41,552 bases of DNA from Paramacrobiotus richtersi (lineage: Eukaryota > Tardigrada > Eutardigrada > Parachela > Macrobiotidae), in contig JAQGAU010000099.1 of NCBI GenBank assembly GCA_034698045.1, positions 1-41,552 on the forward strand, in the 5' to 3' direction. Position 1 is the first letter of the stretch, and every line of letters starts with the position of its first letter. A program made the position numbers and the translations under genes. Below the pieces are notes generated by a model that did not search any database, was not told the origin of the DNA, and saw only the letters and a program-made list of their open reading frames with translations. Shown piece after piece: positions 30,331 to 41,552 of this stretch.

Positions 30331-31231
30331 GTTGCCCCGGAATTTAGACCCAAAGTAATGAGACTAATGTAGATCGAAGTTCCAACGTAACTGGTAAACC
30401 GCGCTAAAACGGATAGAGATTGAAAGCTTCAACTGGGATGACCAAAAGCAAATGAAACCTCGTTCTGTAGTCGCTACAGCGTTATGTAGGAGTGTATTCG
30501 CAAAAAACGAGAAATGCCGTTTGTTCTCGTCTTTTCTTCGACTTTCTCTGCATCACGGAGATACAAGTCCGGCACATGGATAAAACGGATTCGCGAATCG
30601 CCTTAGTGGGCAGTAGGTCATGTCCCGCGTAAATCCATTGTTTTCAAACACTATGATTCCTAGCCATTAAGCTGTTTGTCCAAACCTCAGGAGATTATGA
30701 TGTGCAAAGGCGAAAGCGAATACGCTTGTAAACACATAGTCAGCCACGTGCGATCTGCTGTGTGATCTCAAGGGAACAGGCGACCATTTGTATTTCATTC
30801 GCAAACCCTTCGAAAAAATTTATCGATAATTAAGAATTAAATCGAACAGTTTATGTCACTTTCATTTCATTTCATTAGCATTATTTACGACCTTACGTCT
30901 CCCAGCAGAAAAATACGTTTCTTATTTAATGAAAGACGGCCAGGTGTTTCAGAAGACGTAGATCTTACGCAAAAAGGGATCTGCGCGGATGACATTACAG
31001 TACATTCGGGAATTCTTTATCTCCACTGTGTTTAAAACCAGTTATCCGATTGTTTTAGAGTTTTCGATTGTTTTTCCGCGATAAACTGAGCATCAGCATC
31101 CTGCATGAACGCCTTCACAATTGACCCAATGCAAAAACACACGCACAGAACTTCACCGTGCGCAAAACTTCGTATCATCGTACGCATTGTATGCTCACCG
31201 TTTAAATATTATGTATCATACCGACGTATGA

Positions 31232-32232
31232 TGCTCGTACCGTACTTAAGTTTACTTTAACCTACTAATTATTTTAATAAGTTTTACTCATACTGTTTAG
31301 TTTGTGTCTTAATTAATGCAGTGTACGCTAATTATTGTCCTACTTTCTGGATCGATTGTGAAATAATTGTTAGACGATTAATCTTGCAGTCGTTTGCTGT
31401 GCTGCATAAGACATTAATATTTCAAAAGACATAGTTTATATTAAATACTGACTTTATTACCGTTTAGTAGTAGTACGGATTTTGCATCACGAATACGATT
31501 AAAGCGAACCCATGATAATGTAAAATAAAGCAATCGCCTCCTAGCAGTTTGGTAGCTATCGGCATTTGAAACGCTTTGTTGCGATAATCGTATCAATTAA
31601 TATACACAAAACCTCACTAACTCCATAAAACAAATGGTTTGCCATAGCTGGTGTATATGACGTACCCAGCGGCTCCATTTTGTGCCAAGCAGCCGCGGCA
31701 AGGTCAAACGCAGAAGCTGCATTCAGAACACGCAATACGGAATACTTACGTGATCGCCAGCACAAGTTTGCATTTGTTACATTTTCAACAAACACGACAG
31801 CCAAGTTTGTATCTCCTGCATTTCGGTTTTTACAACGGTGTTTTGCAAATTTTAACATATAAAAAGCTTAGAGATCTATCCGTTGGCACCCTTTGAAATG
31901 TGCCAACTGTCACTGGGTGCTCCTGCGGACCTGTCATAAACGCAACGGGTGTCTCCTGTATGATTAAACTAATATCAGATTCTGTAAATTGTGGTAGCAA
32001 ACTGAGAATTGTTATTAGCATGAAAGTGACAGATATATTAACAAAGTAAACAAACCAAAATTAATTGCGTACCGGTTCATACAGAAGCTGTTACCAGTAA
32101 CTATATTATAACATGCACTATGCATACATTGATACATAAGTGATTTCTGAAATTACGGACAACGGGCCAATGCAAACTTTTCGGCCAAAATATTGAGTTA
32201 TTTCCAGAGTAAAAAATTACTCTTGTTAACTT
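31232..32232. other. Mostly non-coding
   Basis: A 100-codon minus ORF at 31556-31858 (KFAKHRCKNRN start) overlaps plus-strand ORFs and has no recognised domain. The rest is AT-rich without landmarks. Confidence 0.3.
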
Positions 32233-32447
32233 CTACGCATTCTTTACTTGCTGCTTCATTCCAGTATAGGCCATGGAAAAAAGTGCAGTCGTACCTGTAA
32301 CTGGCTGTATTTCGCAATATTTCGGCCCCAGACGGCGCCAGAATCTACACAAAAACTCCGCACATTCCTTCGCTGTAACCTTGAGCGCACACGCGCCTCC
32401 GATCTCGATGTTTATTTCGGCGCGATTCCCCAGCTGATCGTCCAATC
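32233..32447 (-). CDS. Possible terminal exon, unknown protein
   Basis: An open reading follows an acceptor (GATATCATATAG) and runs to TAG. It encodes about 70 residues, including NIEIGGACALKV, a CAEFLCRFWRRLG helix and a KQQVKNA end. An ATG with good context at about 32523 could begin an upstream exon, but I could not find a donor that keeps the frame. No family was recognised. Confidence 0.35.
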
Positions 32448-32811
32448 CTATATGATATCACAGAAGACAATCGGTAAACACGACAGTCCCATTAGCAGCT
32501 GGCTGTCCTTATGTTCGTCGGCCATTTTCGTCCTTCGTTATCAGCCAAGTGCACTGCAAGGTCAGTAGGGAATGATTGTGGACCTCTTGGTACGGTTCTG
32601 AAATCGGCCGTGTTTGACTATGTCATGGAAAACCTTTTCGACTTCACTTTCGTTGTGCCACGGGTTCATTATGTCATTATGTCATACATTATGTCATACA
32701 AATTAGCAACATACAAATCATACAAAAACTCGAGAAAAACTATCTGTCCAAAGAAGATGAATAGAATTTTACGTACTTTAATCTATACACCTCTTTAAAA
32801 CACAAACGAAC

Positions 32812-33803
32812 TTAACGGGGACGAAAACCGCAATTGCATTTACATATGTTTGTGAAATGAGGTTGTTCGCTGCGCAAGTGATTACTATCGGCTGTTTCCT
32901 GACTGCCGGACATTCTTCGGGATTGCACTATGTGCCGGCATGCATTCTCCTTCTTTCCATTCCATCTGACCGTTGCCTTTCTGCGGTTCTGGTAATCCGC
33001 ACGGAAAAATATGGTACAGACTTTAAGGCGGACAACCGGTCGGCCGATCGGGATTGTCGAGGCTGCACACGGCGACATCGAAATGACTGGTTCGAACATA
33101 TACAAGCGTCCGTCGCATCACTGGTGCACCCGCCGACGAACAAAACTTGGTCCGACGGATTTTTTTCTTGGGAACATCGACTCCGAGACGTATTAACGAA
33201 ACAGTTCTGTGTCGTCACTGTGTTCCAGGTTGTAGAAACGGCGGCCATCCTGGCGCTTGGTGTTCCACTTCGAGTTACAACTTGCAGTGGTAACTTACAC
33301 AGGCTAATCTTGCAAATTAACAACTGGACGAGGAATTGGAACTGCTATCCGATCAGTTCCACCTCGAGTCAGTAGGAATTGGTAAGGTCGGCGGGATAAA
33401 CAAGGGACGAACCCAACGACATCGGCTGATGGCGATGGGTCCACAGGAAAAAGATTTAATGAAAGCTACTCGACGTTTAGCCGCACAGTGCAGGGAATAC
33501 ATCAGCAACGGACAAACGATCCTTATGCTGAACAACGAGTGGCTACAACTGATTCGGCATAACAATGGTAATCTCCAATACGAATGTAAAGGGCACGCGT
33601 ACGATCGAAATCACGCACGTCCAGAACGAACAACCGGAACATCAACACATCTGGGTCGATGTGTCATACTGCAACGAAATATAATTCTTTCACGGCATCC
33701 CTGTTCGAATATATTGTACCATATAATAAATAACCATATCGGTCAAAAAAATTTTGTTTTGACTGATTGCGGCAGAATAACAATACCAGTGCTGAAATCA
33801 TGA
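32812..33803. other. GC-rich, ORF-dense region, coding strand undecided
   Basis: Long ORFs overlap on both strands: plus 32857-33375 with a signal-like start, minus 32928-33323, minus 32812-33105 ending in a Cys-rich CKCNCG tail, and plus 33336-33803. The composition suggests protein-coding sequence, but frames change repeatedly and no family is clear. It could be a broken or multi-exon gene. Confidence 0.35.
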
Positions 33804-35194
33804 GAGAAAAACAATGCTTCTGTTAGAATGTACGTTTGAGATAAATAAACTGTAACTGCTGCATTTATTGTTAGCTGATGTTTGCAGTACAAGAGTCACT
33901 CGATGACCTTTCTACCATGGACTATTAAAAAGTTATCAAAAATAACATCGGTCACATTACAGTATATCAATCAGCATAGCCGTGGCTTGTTTTTGTTGCA
34001 GCTATCTGCTATACCAACTTTTTTTAATTTTTGTTGCAGCTATACCAACATTTGTTGACAGTTCTGGGAAAATGTTTTTCAAACATTGCCAACTGCTGGT
34101 GGGAAGCCTTGGTGCAGCCGTGAAGGGAGGTAATGATGAGTGACAGCAGACAACAAGTGGATCGGGATCTGAGTCTTTCAATACATCCGAAAATGTTTCA
34201 CAATATGGTCATCCAAATACCTTCATTCCAAACGGATGAGCCGGAATGTCACGATATATTCAAAAAACCGAAGACGCATCTGCTCCAAGCGCACTGGAAG
34301 TGGTCAACATCGTACGCTCCAGTGAGCCCATATCAGCCACCGGACGTTCGGTTTGGTCCTCTACAAACTTGCAAGAAAGCAGACCGCTATCAAAGTCATT
34401 TGGCAAAAATCTGAATTTTGAATTTATCGAAAGCGAGCCGTGCCACAGGGTCTCCTTGGACCTTAAACTTGGCAAAATGTGATTCGGCAAATATCGAAAT
34501 TCCGTCACTTCCATTTTAGGAAGGGTGTACAAGAATAATGATGGCATCAGTGGTATCGGCGATAGAAGCAATGCTTCTTATCACACCCCATTGCACCCTC
34601 GTTTATTGTAGGCACCCCTCTTGACACCCCGTTTACTATAGATACCCTTTTCAATCAATTAGCTGAAAACACTCCTGATGCGTTTTTTACAGGCACTCCT
34701 TATAAGGATTTGTTATCGTGTATACTCTATTGTAGGGAGCACTTTGACCTTAATGCAAAATCGGCTTTCAGTTTCGGTAAAAAATTGGAACCTTTGTTTC
34801 GGCGATTGCCATTGTACTTCACACGCGAATGACCGAGGAGCGTTGGTGAAGTCTACCAGAAAATTGTTGCTTCATGTCGCCAAGATTCAGAAGGTCGCGA
34901 TCGTGTCCATGCCATGAAATCGCTTATTTCACAGGCCATTCAGTGTACGGATCACAGGTGACCTGCCTGTGTGTTATGAACTTCCATTAGCGATGACGAA
35001 ATTTGTCCCACCACACCTATAACAGTATGCGCCGCTTTGCCTTATGTGAATTGTGAAACGCCCTGTTTACCTTTGACCTTGCGATTTAGCTGCCTCCGGT
35101 TCCACACCGGAAACGAAGTTTACAATCACATACTTTAAAAATGTTGTCGAATAATTTCTGCTTAAAATGAACGGCCCCACCTCGAAATTTGCAG
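33804..35194. other. Intergenic with weak ORFs
   Basis: Plus ORFs at 34133-34414 and 34246-34482 overlap in different frames. The second has a polar, exon-like composition, but neither has splice or family support. Confidence 0.3.
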
Positions 35195-35236
35195 TATAAA
35201 AAGAAACCAGAAAAGGTAATCATGTCATTCAGATCA
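35195..35236 (+). promoter_or_regulatory. TATA plus initiator of mucin-like gene
   Basis: TATAAAAAG begins at 35195. TCAGAT (A at 35231) and TCAGTT (A at 35236) follow at 36-41 bp. The ATG with a signal peptide is at 35293. Confidence 0.55.
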
Positions 35237-35292
35237 GTTTTGTCACTTTATCAAGCTTTTGGTACCTATTTATAGTAGCATCAGGTCATAAA

Positions 35293-36988
35293 ATGAACCG
35301 TTATCTTCTCTTGGTCTCTGGAGTGATAATAATATATATGCATAATGATAGATGCTGTAATCGGATGCTGTAATAGATGCTGTACCACCACACGACTACT
35401 GTAGTACCACGCATAACAAACTGACGGAGTTTGCTCAATCTGGAATAACAGCATTCACCTTCAAAAGCGGACCACAAGCTATCCCAACCATCCCCCAGCT
35501 GACTAATACGGACTGTCGACTGATAACGGCTAGTTACAGCTGTAGTGGATCATCCTGCCAAAGCTGTAAGCCCCAACCGTTAAGAGTACCAGTACCATTG
35601 GTTTTCCTTAACCAGTCTTTTGCAGTTGATTGTGATGCTGCGCGACAAGCTGCACTCACTGGTCAGTCGACAATTGGACCTCCTGTCACCGCTCCATCAA
35701 CAGCGACAACCCCGACAACCGTGACTTCTCCAACCACTTCTACTCCGACAACAACGCGAACAACTCCCACATCGACAACAACCCGAACGACTTCCACAAC
35801 CCCAACTACCACGACAAAGACGACCACACCAACGTCGACGGCATCCACCACAACAACTCGAACCACGTCAACAACGAGTCAACGACTACCCCGACAACCA
35901 CTGCCGCTAACTGTCCGATGTCCACATTCTGCAACGCCGTTCCAGATGAATCCGCTTACGTATTGGGCCCGTTTTTGCCACCCAGTTCGTACATGCTGTT
36001 TTCGGGTGAGAGCTTGATCCTTTTCGTACTGCTTCGCGTATTCTTAATGTTCCTCATAACTCAAAAGGTGCCTGTGTTATGGAATACAAAGTGGACTGGA
36101 ACGCCGGTAAATTAACCAGCCAGATGCAGCCAGAAAAGATCACCACATACTTCCCGGCCCAAGGCGGTCCGAGTATGACCAGTCCGGTGACGCTGGCTTA
36201 TCTGAACAACGTCAACAGCAATCCGCAGTACATAGCGTTCTTTCAGAACCAGGTGTGTAGGGTATATTACTACATACAGGCTTAATAACTTTGGCAAATG
36301 AGTAATACGCATTGAACTGTACAGGCTGGATCAAAAGTTTTGCAGTGTGTTACTGATCAAGCCAGAAAAGCCAATGTATTCTCCTGTCCGAATGCAGCCA
36401 GCAGCAGTGGTATCATCCCGATAAGCACCGCGACGAGTGCATCGTCATGGTACACTTCGGGTGATGGACATATGGCGCATTATATCGTAAATGGAAACCC
36501 ATCGTAGAACGAACTACGACATAGTTTTTAGCGTAATACTACCGCATGGTTATTCCGCGGTTACGAACGAGAACGGTGTTCGCGCAAAGTGTAATATTTA
36601 CTGTTTCCTGTCTAGCGGCACAAAACGAAATCCAGTTGATCAACGATCCGGCGTTAGCTCAAGCTCCCTGTCAATCATCGACAAACCTTCTTAGCGGCCA
36701 GAACAAAATAACCCGCATCACCGGCATACAGATTCTTCAAGATCTCGACGATTTCCACAACCCAACCATCGCTGTGTTTGGCGCCGGTGCAGATGGCAAA
36801 CCGTATGTCGGTTTCTATTTACTGCCCATACTGGAAGGAAACTGTAATGTTCCCATAAGTGGAACGGTAAGAATATTGCTAGCGATTTTGTTAATGCGAA
36901 TGTCGCAGTCATAGAAGCAATTATTGTTGCATTGTTTTAGTGGCAAGAGCAGCCTAAACTCCTTTCCGAAGCAATGACCGGCTGTTAA
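35293..36988 (+). CDS. Secreted Thr-rich (mucin-like) family protein, gene A
   Basis: The gene starts with a signal peptide (MNRYLLLVSGVIII). A Cys-containing domain follows (NTDCRLI, CSGSSCQSC), then a Thr/Pro/Ser-rich stretch of about 70 residues suited to O-glycosylation. Next come a CPMSTFCN segment, exon 36068-36252, an exon from 36325, an exon from about 36620 to 36868, and a last exon ending TAA 36986-36988. Donors and acceptors are consensus at most joints, and AATAAA lies at about 37157. Frame changes near 35330 and 35875 interrupt it as read. It is paralogous to gene B (37.7-39.9 kb) and to the exon at 98-276. The function is unknown; probably an extracellular or mucus-layer protein. 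Confidence 0.6.
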
Positions 36989-37753
36989 GCGAATCGAACG
37001 AGTGGTCATCCACCGCGAAAGACTACTTATAGCAGTGTGTCTATCTGCGACGTCCCTTTTTTAGCAGCAACTGATTGTGGTAGCGCGTATATTTTGTAAA
37101 CTTTTCTGTTTTGCAATCACGTTCGCGATAACGTGCAACGAGTACGGAACAACATAAATAAAACAAATACTTCATATGGACTTCAGTGATTGCCATTGCC
37201 TCATTCTGCAACAAACATGGTCTTGATTTTCACTGAAAGGTCCATCTCTGTGAAATCCAAGTATTTGTATTCCGATTCCATTACACAATGCTGAAGGTGA
37301 AACATAAACATCAACCGGCTGCTCTGGGCAACATTCCCTTTCACGTACCCCGTTAGCTCTCTTGGGAAGTTTTACAGCGACCCTTTTTGCATAACTTGAA
37401 TAAGTATTTTACACAAATCGATATTTCCTTTACTGGCAGGTTCAGCTTTTAATTCGTAAACTGCAGAAACTGTCTTTAGAAAATTGTTTATCCAGTAGCA
37501 AGATACTATTCTGTCCAGCTACTATGCTTTCGTACGAAATGACCTATCCCCGAAGACTCTCGTTTGTTGTCAGTTCTGAACAACTTGTTCGGACTAAGTG
37601 CAGTACTTTTAGGCACAGAAGTCCACAATCATATCCTTCAAAGGTCGCACATCTTTCGGATCCAGAAACTATAAACATTTTATCATAGAATGCTGTCTGG
37701 GCTACAGGGTTAGGTGGTACATAGTTGGGACCTAATTATTACGTGCTACTTAC
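36989..37753. other. Intergenic between two convergent paralogues
   Basis: It holds the gene A poly(A) signal and possibly the last small exon of gene B beyond its GTAAGT donor at 37753-37747. Nothing else was recognised. Confidence 0.35.
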
Positions 37754-39862
37754 CCCGAACTCGAGCCCACTTAAAGGAACCGTTGGTTCCGCTTGTAGCG
37801 GCATATTCCGGACAAATCCGACGTAAGGTGCTCTGTTATCGTTTCCCACACCGAAGACGGCCAAAACAGAACCACCGAACGTTTGCATATCATCCATAAC
37901 CTGGATAGCGGTGATCCGCACTATATTATGCTGTCGTCCCAAGAATCCCGTTGTGCGTTGGTAAGTGGTTGAGAAGGCTTCGTCCATCAGCCTGATTTCT
38001 GTTTGCTCAGCTGCAAAACACCGTGTAGGTAACAAAACAATACGACCACATAACATTCGATTAGATGACGTTTAAAAGTATCTGCATTCTTTCTCTGGTA
38101 CAACATAAACATTGACCTCTCAAGCAGGAGAATTACTAACCATCGACAACAAACTGATACAGTTTGCCATCCCCGATATCGAGTTCGGGAGAGGCGCTAG
38201 TTGCAACAGACGAACTTATGATTCCGCTGGATCCGGCTACGGTGGGGCAGGCTGCAGCTTCAGTGTTCAGGGCGCCATTTGCCGAGCATTGTAGAGATGT
38301 TGATTTGGCCTGCAATTGTGCCATTTCCTTGATGGTTAAAATTTAAAAAAAATACTGGATAGATTCCCAGCGAGACGGGTTGTCGCACTTAGTGACAACA
38401 AGTTAAACTATACGACCTATTAGAGTTTTACTTCCATTGGGAACGGTTAGCGTACATCTCCTTTTGCTGACTTACTTGATTAACAAAAAACGAGGTAAAA
38501 GTATCGTTCTTTAAGGTCATATAAGCCAACGTAACTGGAGGCTTCATCGTAGGACCACCGACTGGGGGGAAGTATTCAGTTATGAGTTGTGGAACAGTCT
38601 GGAGTTTCAGTTTCATTGTTGTCCAGTCCATTGTGTATTCCGCCACACAATCACCTGTGATGAAAATTTCCCAGTCAATGCGGATTGCCAGTATCCAGTA
38701 GTCAGTTTCTTCACTACCATAGTATACTGTTAGCAGCTACATACACTGAATACGTAGGTGGCCAACTGACTCTGGGTTATCTTCGTGTAATTAGAAACTT
38801 GAGCCAAACATACAAGTGGCACAATTAACTGCTGCTCTGCAGAATGTACTTAGTACACACCAGAAAACAGTAGGTACGTCTGGAAGAACTGATACGGTCC
38901 AAGGAGGAATGCCGATTCAGTGGGCGCTACTTTGCAGAAGTCTGGACAATGATTTTGGGTCTTATTCTGAACGCCTATCGGAGAAGGTGAAGAAGTTTCA
39001 GCCGAGGGATAAGGTTTCGTTGTTCCGTTAATCCTGCAGTCGTCTGCTCGCAAACCACAAAAAGTAATGTGTCAAAGATTACGACAGACTGTAGTAGTTT
39101 GACAAACATGGAGGGCATCCGTCAGGATATCCTCCATACGTTATATGTATCAGCCGACAATCCGTATTGCTCAGCTGCGGCGCATCCGTATCATATGACT
39201 GTCCGTTGGAAAAGCTGTATACTTTCCAGGGTAAAACACCCTCTTTGGTGGAGATATTATAAACTGTTCTTCTGGGACTTTCCATGGTAATGCTGCAGTA
39301 GTCAAAGGGATAAGATGACCAGTCCGCTTCAGTTGTCTTATACGGTTGGAGGTTTTTCTGAGACATGCATCCAACCAATCAAGAACAATTCTACTTTAAA
39401 AATATGTTTCAAAGTTTCGAACAGTGTTTACCCAGAAAGCTGGGATGATGGAGGTAGAAGGCGCAATTTTGACGTGTTTGTCCCGGTCGCCACGTCGAAA
39501 CTCCAGCATTCGACCGAGACTGTACACAAACCATTTCATAACCGAACGGGGTTTGCCCTTTTGTAGACAGCTCCATGTTCCATCTGGTGGACCTGGTATC
39601 AGAGTGAGAATCTGATAATCTGCTCCTTTTCTCGCGCTGGGGACAAGCATTCCAGGGTATGACTGGCAAGGTGTTTTGGGGGTCGACTGGCTGAAACGAT
39701 ACAAATATTTTGACTTACAAGAACAAAACAGAAGCGCGATCGAAGGATTGCCTTATACAGTGCATACTTTGAAGAATCGTATGGAGCAACCAGAATTTTG
39801 TAGCGCGGGTCATCCCTGGGCACTTCCAAAAAGGTGATGAGCTTTTGCAGTTGGCTGCTGAC
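37754..39862 (-). CDS. Secreted-type family protein, gene B (multi-exon)
   Basis: Exons inferred from splice sites and similarity to gene A are about 39862-39713, 39707-39440, 39300-39085, 38966-38861, 38476-38654, 38327-38141 and 38010-37754. Shared landmarks in order are SNTDCRLI with a CPPC pair, CPDFCKVAPTESAFLLGP, the EYTMDWTTMKLKLQ exon, an LQCSANGA...CPTVAGSSGII exon, and the TEIRLMDEAF exon ending near a GTAAGT donor. Unlike gene A it lacks the Thr-rich stretch. The first two exons are less certain, since the gap between them (28 nt) is very short for an intron. The terminal exon is not resolved. The two genes are convergent. The family is unknown to me. Confidence 0.5.
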
Positions 39863-41127
39863 CATTACGGCGGCTGCTCGAATCAGTTCTCTTTCGTCTT
39901 CCGCTATATCGCGCGGAAGTTAAATAGCATAAAGCTCTTGTGTAAAACGTATGCAGCTTGCTGTAGGTAGGCACTAGTCTGTTTTATTGGTCAGCTATAC
40001 TTATCTCAGTTCATGTTCTGGTTTTTGTTCACACATCCCGGTAATTTTTTGATTCTGATTGTGCCTTCAAACTACCTTCCATGTAAATGTTTAATTTTGC
40101 GACTGTATGTAATTTTGCAACTTTATGCATGCAAATCATGAGGGACATACTGTAAGTTGCTGAATCGATGGCGTACGGTATTTCCTTTACATCCCAGGGT
40201 ATATAAAGAGTGTTCTTGTTCAGGGTTCGCTTTTGACGATCTGTGACAAAAACAACAGACCGAAAATGAAAGCGAACTGAAAAGCATATATATGAGGGCC
40301 TGTACGGCTGTACATTACCTGGCGGGCGGCGTGGCGGCCAAACAGACCAAGAATTCGCTACGCATAATTCGAGTAATATAACTGCTGCTGTCAATACAGA
40401 CTGCATTGCAAGCACAAAGCTTAAATATTGCACTAATTAGAAGATGAAGAAAATGTTCGTATATCACGAATCACAATACCGTACTGCAGAAATCTGGACA
40501 GGTACACGTGCTCCTAAATTAAATTGCAGAGTAACATTAGTCGCCGCAAAGACTCCGGCCAGGTTTGCTCTGTAGCGTAGCAGTAGTGTAAACAGCTGCA
40601 TGCGCAAGAGCAAGATCACAAAGCGCCGGAAGCTGCTGAATAATATTATGGAGGCAGCGACATGCATTGTTCGAACTCTGCGAGAGTCATTCGAGATTTA
40701 CGAATAAGTTATGTAGTGATGCCGTACATGTGACGTTTGAGCTCATGCAAGGTCATGCATGTTTTGTTATTAACCAAATTATCTCAGCAACAGTTTTACT
40801 TTCGGTCTTTCACTTTTTTACATACCATGAAAGAGCGAGATGGAGCATGATCCATTTGACTCAATTTAGACAGTTCTACTGCGTCAATCGTACAGCTAAA
40901 GCCCCATCCTTCACCTTTTATTTGCTGTTTTCAGTCTTTTTGCGCATACGACGACAAAGAAGCTGCTACAATCAATGAATTCGGAAAATTTTCATTTGAT
41001 TTGGCATTTGTTGGTGTGTACATTTGTAAGTCATGAATAAAGATATCACATTCGGCAAATCATAAACGGTAGCAAGTGTGTGCTTTATAGACTATGGAGC
41101 CTCATCGTGCGGCCCTCATAACAGTTA
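39863..41127. other. Intergenic, weak ORFs only
   Basis: ORFs of 60-134 codons occur on both strands (for example minus 40029-40433) without recognised domains or splice context. Confidence 0.3.
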
Positions 41128-41552
41128 TTATATATCCTTCTGTGGGAGTTGAAGAAACGGCTGATCCAACAAATCGGCCGCCGCTGGTCGTTCCTGTGGA
41201 TTTCGTATGAAGCACTGGCGAATGAACTTAACGGCTTCCTCCGGAACATCCGCCGGTATATCCGGTGATCCGCCTTTTCCCACATAAAAGACGGCAGCTA
41301 TTTCCATAACCTCGACAATTCCCTGGGAGTTCTTCTTGAAGAATCTAGAATTAAAGAGGAGTCTGCTTGCTGGTGTCCAGTGCAATAGTTGGTCTACTGT
41401 ACCCCGTCATAACATGTAGATAAAGTTATGTGCGGTCTATAGTTATACGCCTGATTAATGCATCTAGCTACAATGAGCGTAACCGTACCTGGGACCCTCG
41501 CCGGTATACATCTGCAGCACCACACATCCGAAACTCCAAATGTCCGTCTTGC
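41128..41552 (-). CDS. MAP3K-type protein kinase, C-terminal end (partial)
   Basis: Two exons are visible. 41552-41489 (cut by the window edge) encodes KTDIWSFGCVVLQMYTGEGP, kinase subdomain IX, and ends at a GTACGG donor. 41344-41128 follows a TTTAATTCTAG acceptor, restores the codon, and encodes the subdomain X-XI region (IPADVPEEAVKFIRQCFIRNPQERPAAADLLDQPFL) before the stop. The IRNPQERPxAxxLLxxPFL ending is typical of STE11/MAP3K kinases of stress and MAPK cascades. The ATP-binding lobe lies beyond the window. The exact subfamily cannot be told from the tail. Confidence 0.85.

Larger units (their letters stand above)
29092..31231. mobile_element. Possible degenerate DNA transposon with inverted ends
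   Basis: Segments at about 29092-29170 and 31124-31231 are imperfect inverted repeats. They share TTGCGCACGGTGA (29134-29146) with its complement at 31153-31165, TGCATTGGGT (29161-29170) with its complement at 31124-31133, and an outer ATCATACG..GTATGATAC palindrome. They enclose about 2 kb with no transposase. No target duplication was identified. They might alternatively be shared promoter elements. Confidence 0.35.

Noticed and set aside
29989..33105. A cystine-knot (noggin/trunk-like) ligand gene built from the signal-peptide ORF and the Cys-rich ORF near 32.8 kb.
   Set aside because: The signal-peptide ORF lies downstream of the Cys-rich ORF on the same strand, so the exon order is wrong; similarity is only a few residues.
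1..41552. tRNA, rRNA or other classical RNA genes.
   Set aside because: No cloverleaf with A/B boxes or rRNA-like segment was recognised by eye; a dedicated covariance search could still find one.

Overview
The window is eukaryotic (metazoan) nuclear DNA. It has GT-AG spliced genes, TATA/initiator promoters, AATAAA signals and fragments of recognisable animal genes: a prolyl 4-hydroxylase alpha catalytic domain, a NOP56 exon and a MAP3K-type kinase tail. Short introns and compact spacing suggest a small-genome invertebrate. I cannot name the species from sequence alone.

The centrepiece, 4074-21306, is a whole integrated Polinton/Maverick (adintovirus-like) element of 17,233 bp. It has perfect 76-bp terminal inverted repeats that begin AG and end CT, flanked by a perfect 6-bp target duplication TCGGTT (4068-4073 and 21307-21312). 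Left to right it carries a BIR-BIR-RING inhibitor-of-apoptosis gene (minus strand), a divergent control region with a perfect 40-bp-arm hairpin behind its own TATA box, and a protein-primed DNA polymerase B (plus). A tightly packed minus-strand block follows, read 16771 to 10328: packaging ATPase, small capsid-associated protein, repeat-rich protein, retroviral-type integrase with chromodomain, penton, pVI-like protein, major capsid protein, adenain-like protease and a small membrane protein. Upstream of that block lie a TATA-binding-protein-like gene and an orphan 147-aa gene. The right end holds direct repeats, a hairpin cluster, a three-exon gene for an acidic protein, and a minisatellite next to the terminal repeat.

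Seven of the structural-block genes touch or almost touch. Five junctions are 4-nt ATGA stop/start overlaps, which argues for one polycistronic message translated by termination-reinitiation. The replication, anti-apoptosis and acidic-protein genes instead have TATA promoters. With a virus-encoded TBP-like protein this suggests a two-tier expression programme (inference).

The copy is broken. The polymerase has one frameshift and one in-frame TAA, the integrase has two frameshifts, and the penton has an early in-frame TAA. Single-base frameshifts also occur in host genes here (prolyl hydroxylase, NTPase, mucin-like gene), and several viral ones sit in homopolymers, so some may be assembly errors.

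The left flank (1-4067) has an orphan exon of a secreted-protein family, the prolyl hydroxylase fragment and mostly unannotatable DNA. The right flank (21313-41552) has a P-loop NTPase remnant, the NOP56 exon, small secreted-type ORFs, a possible degenerate DNA transposon, two complete paralogues of the secreted family (one with a Thr-rich mucin-like stretch), and the kinase tail at the right edge.
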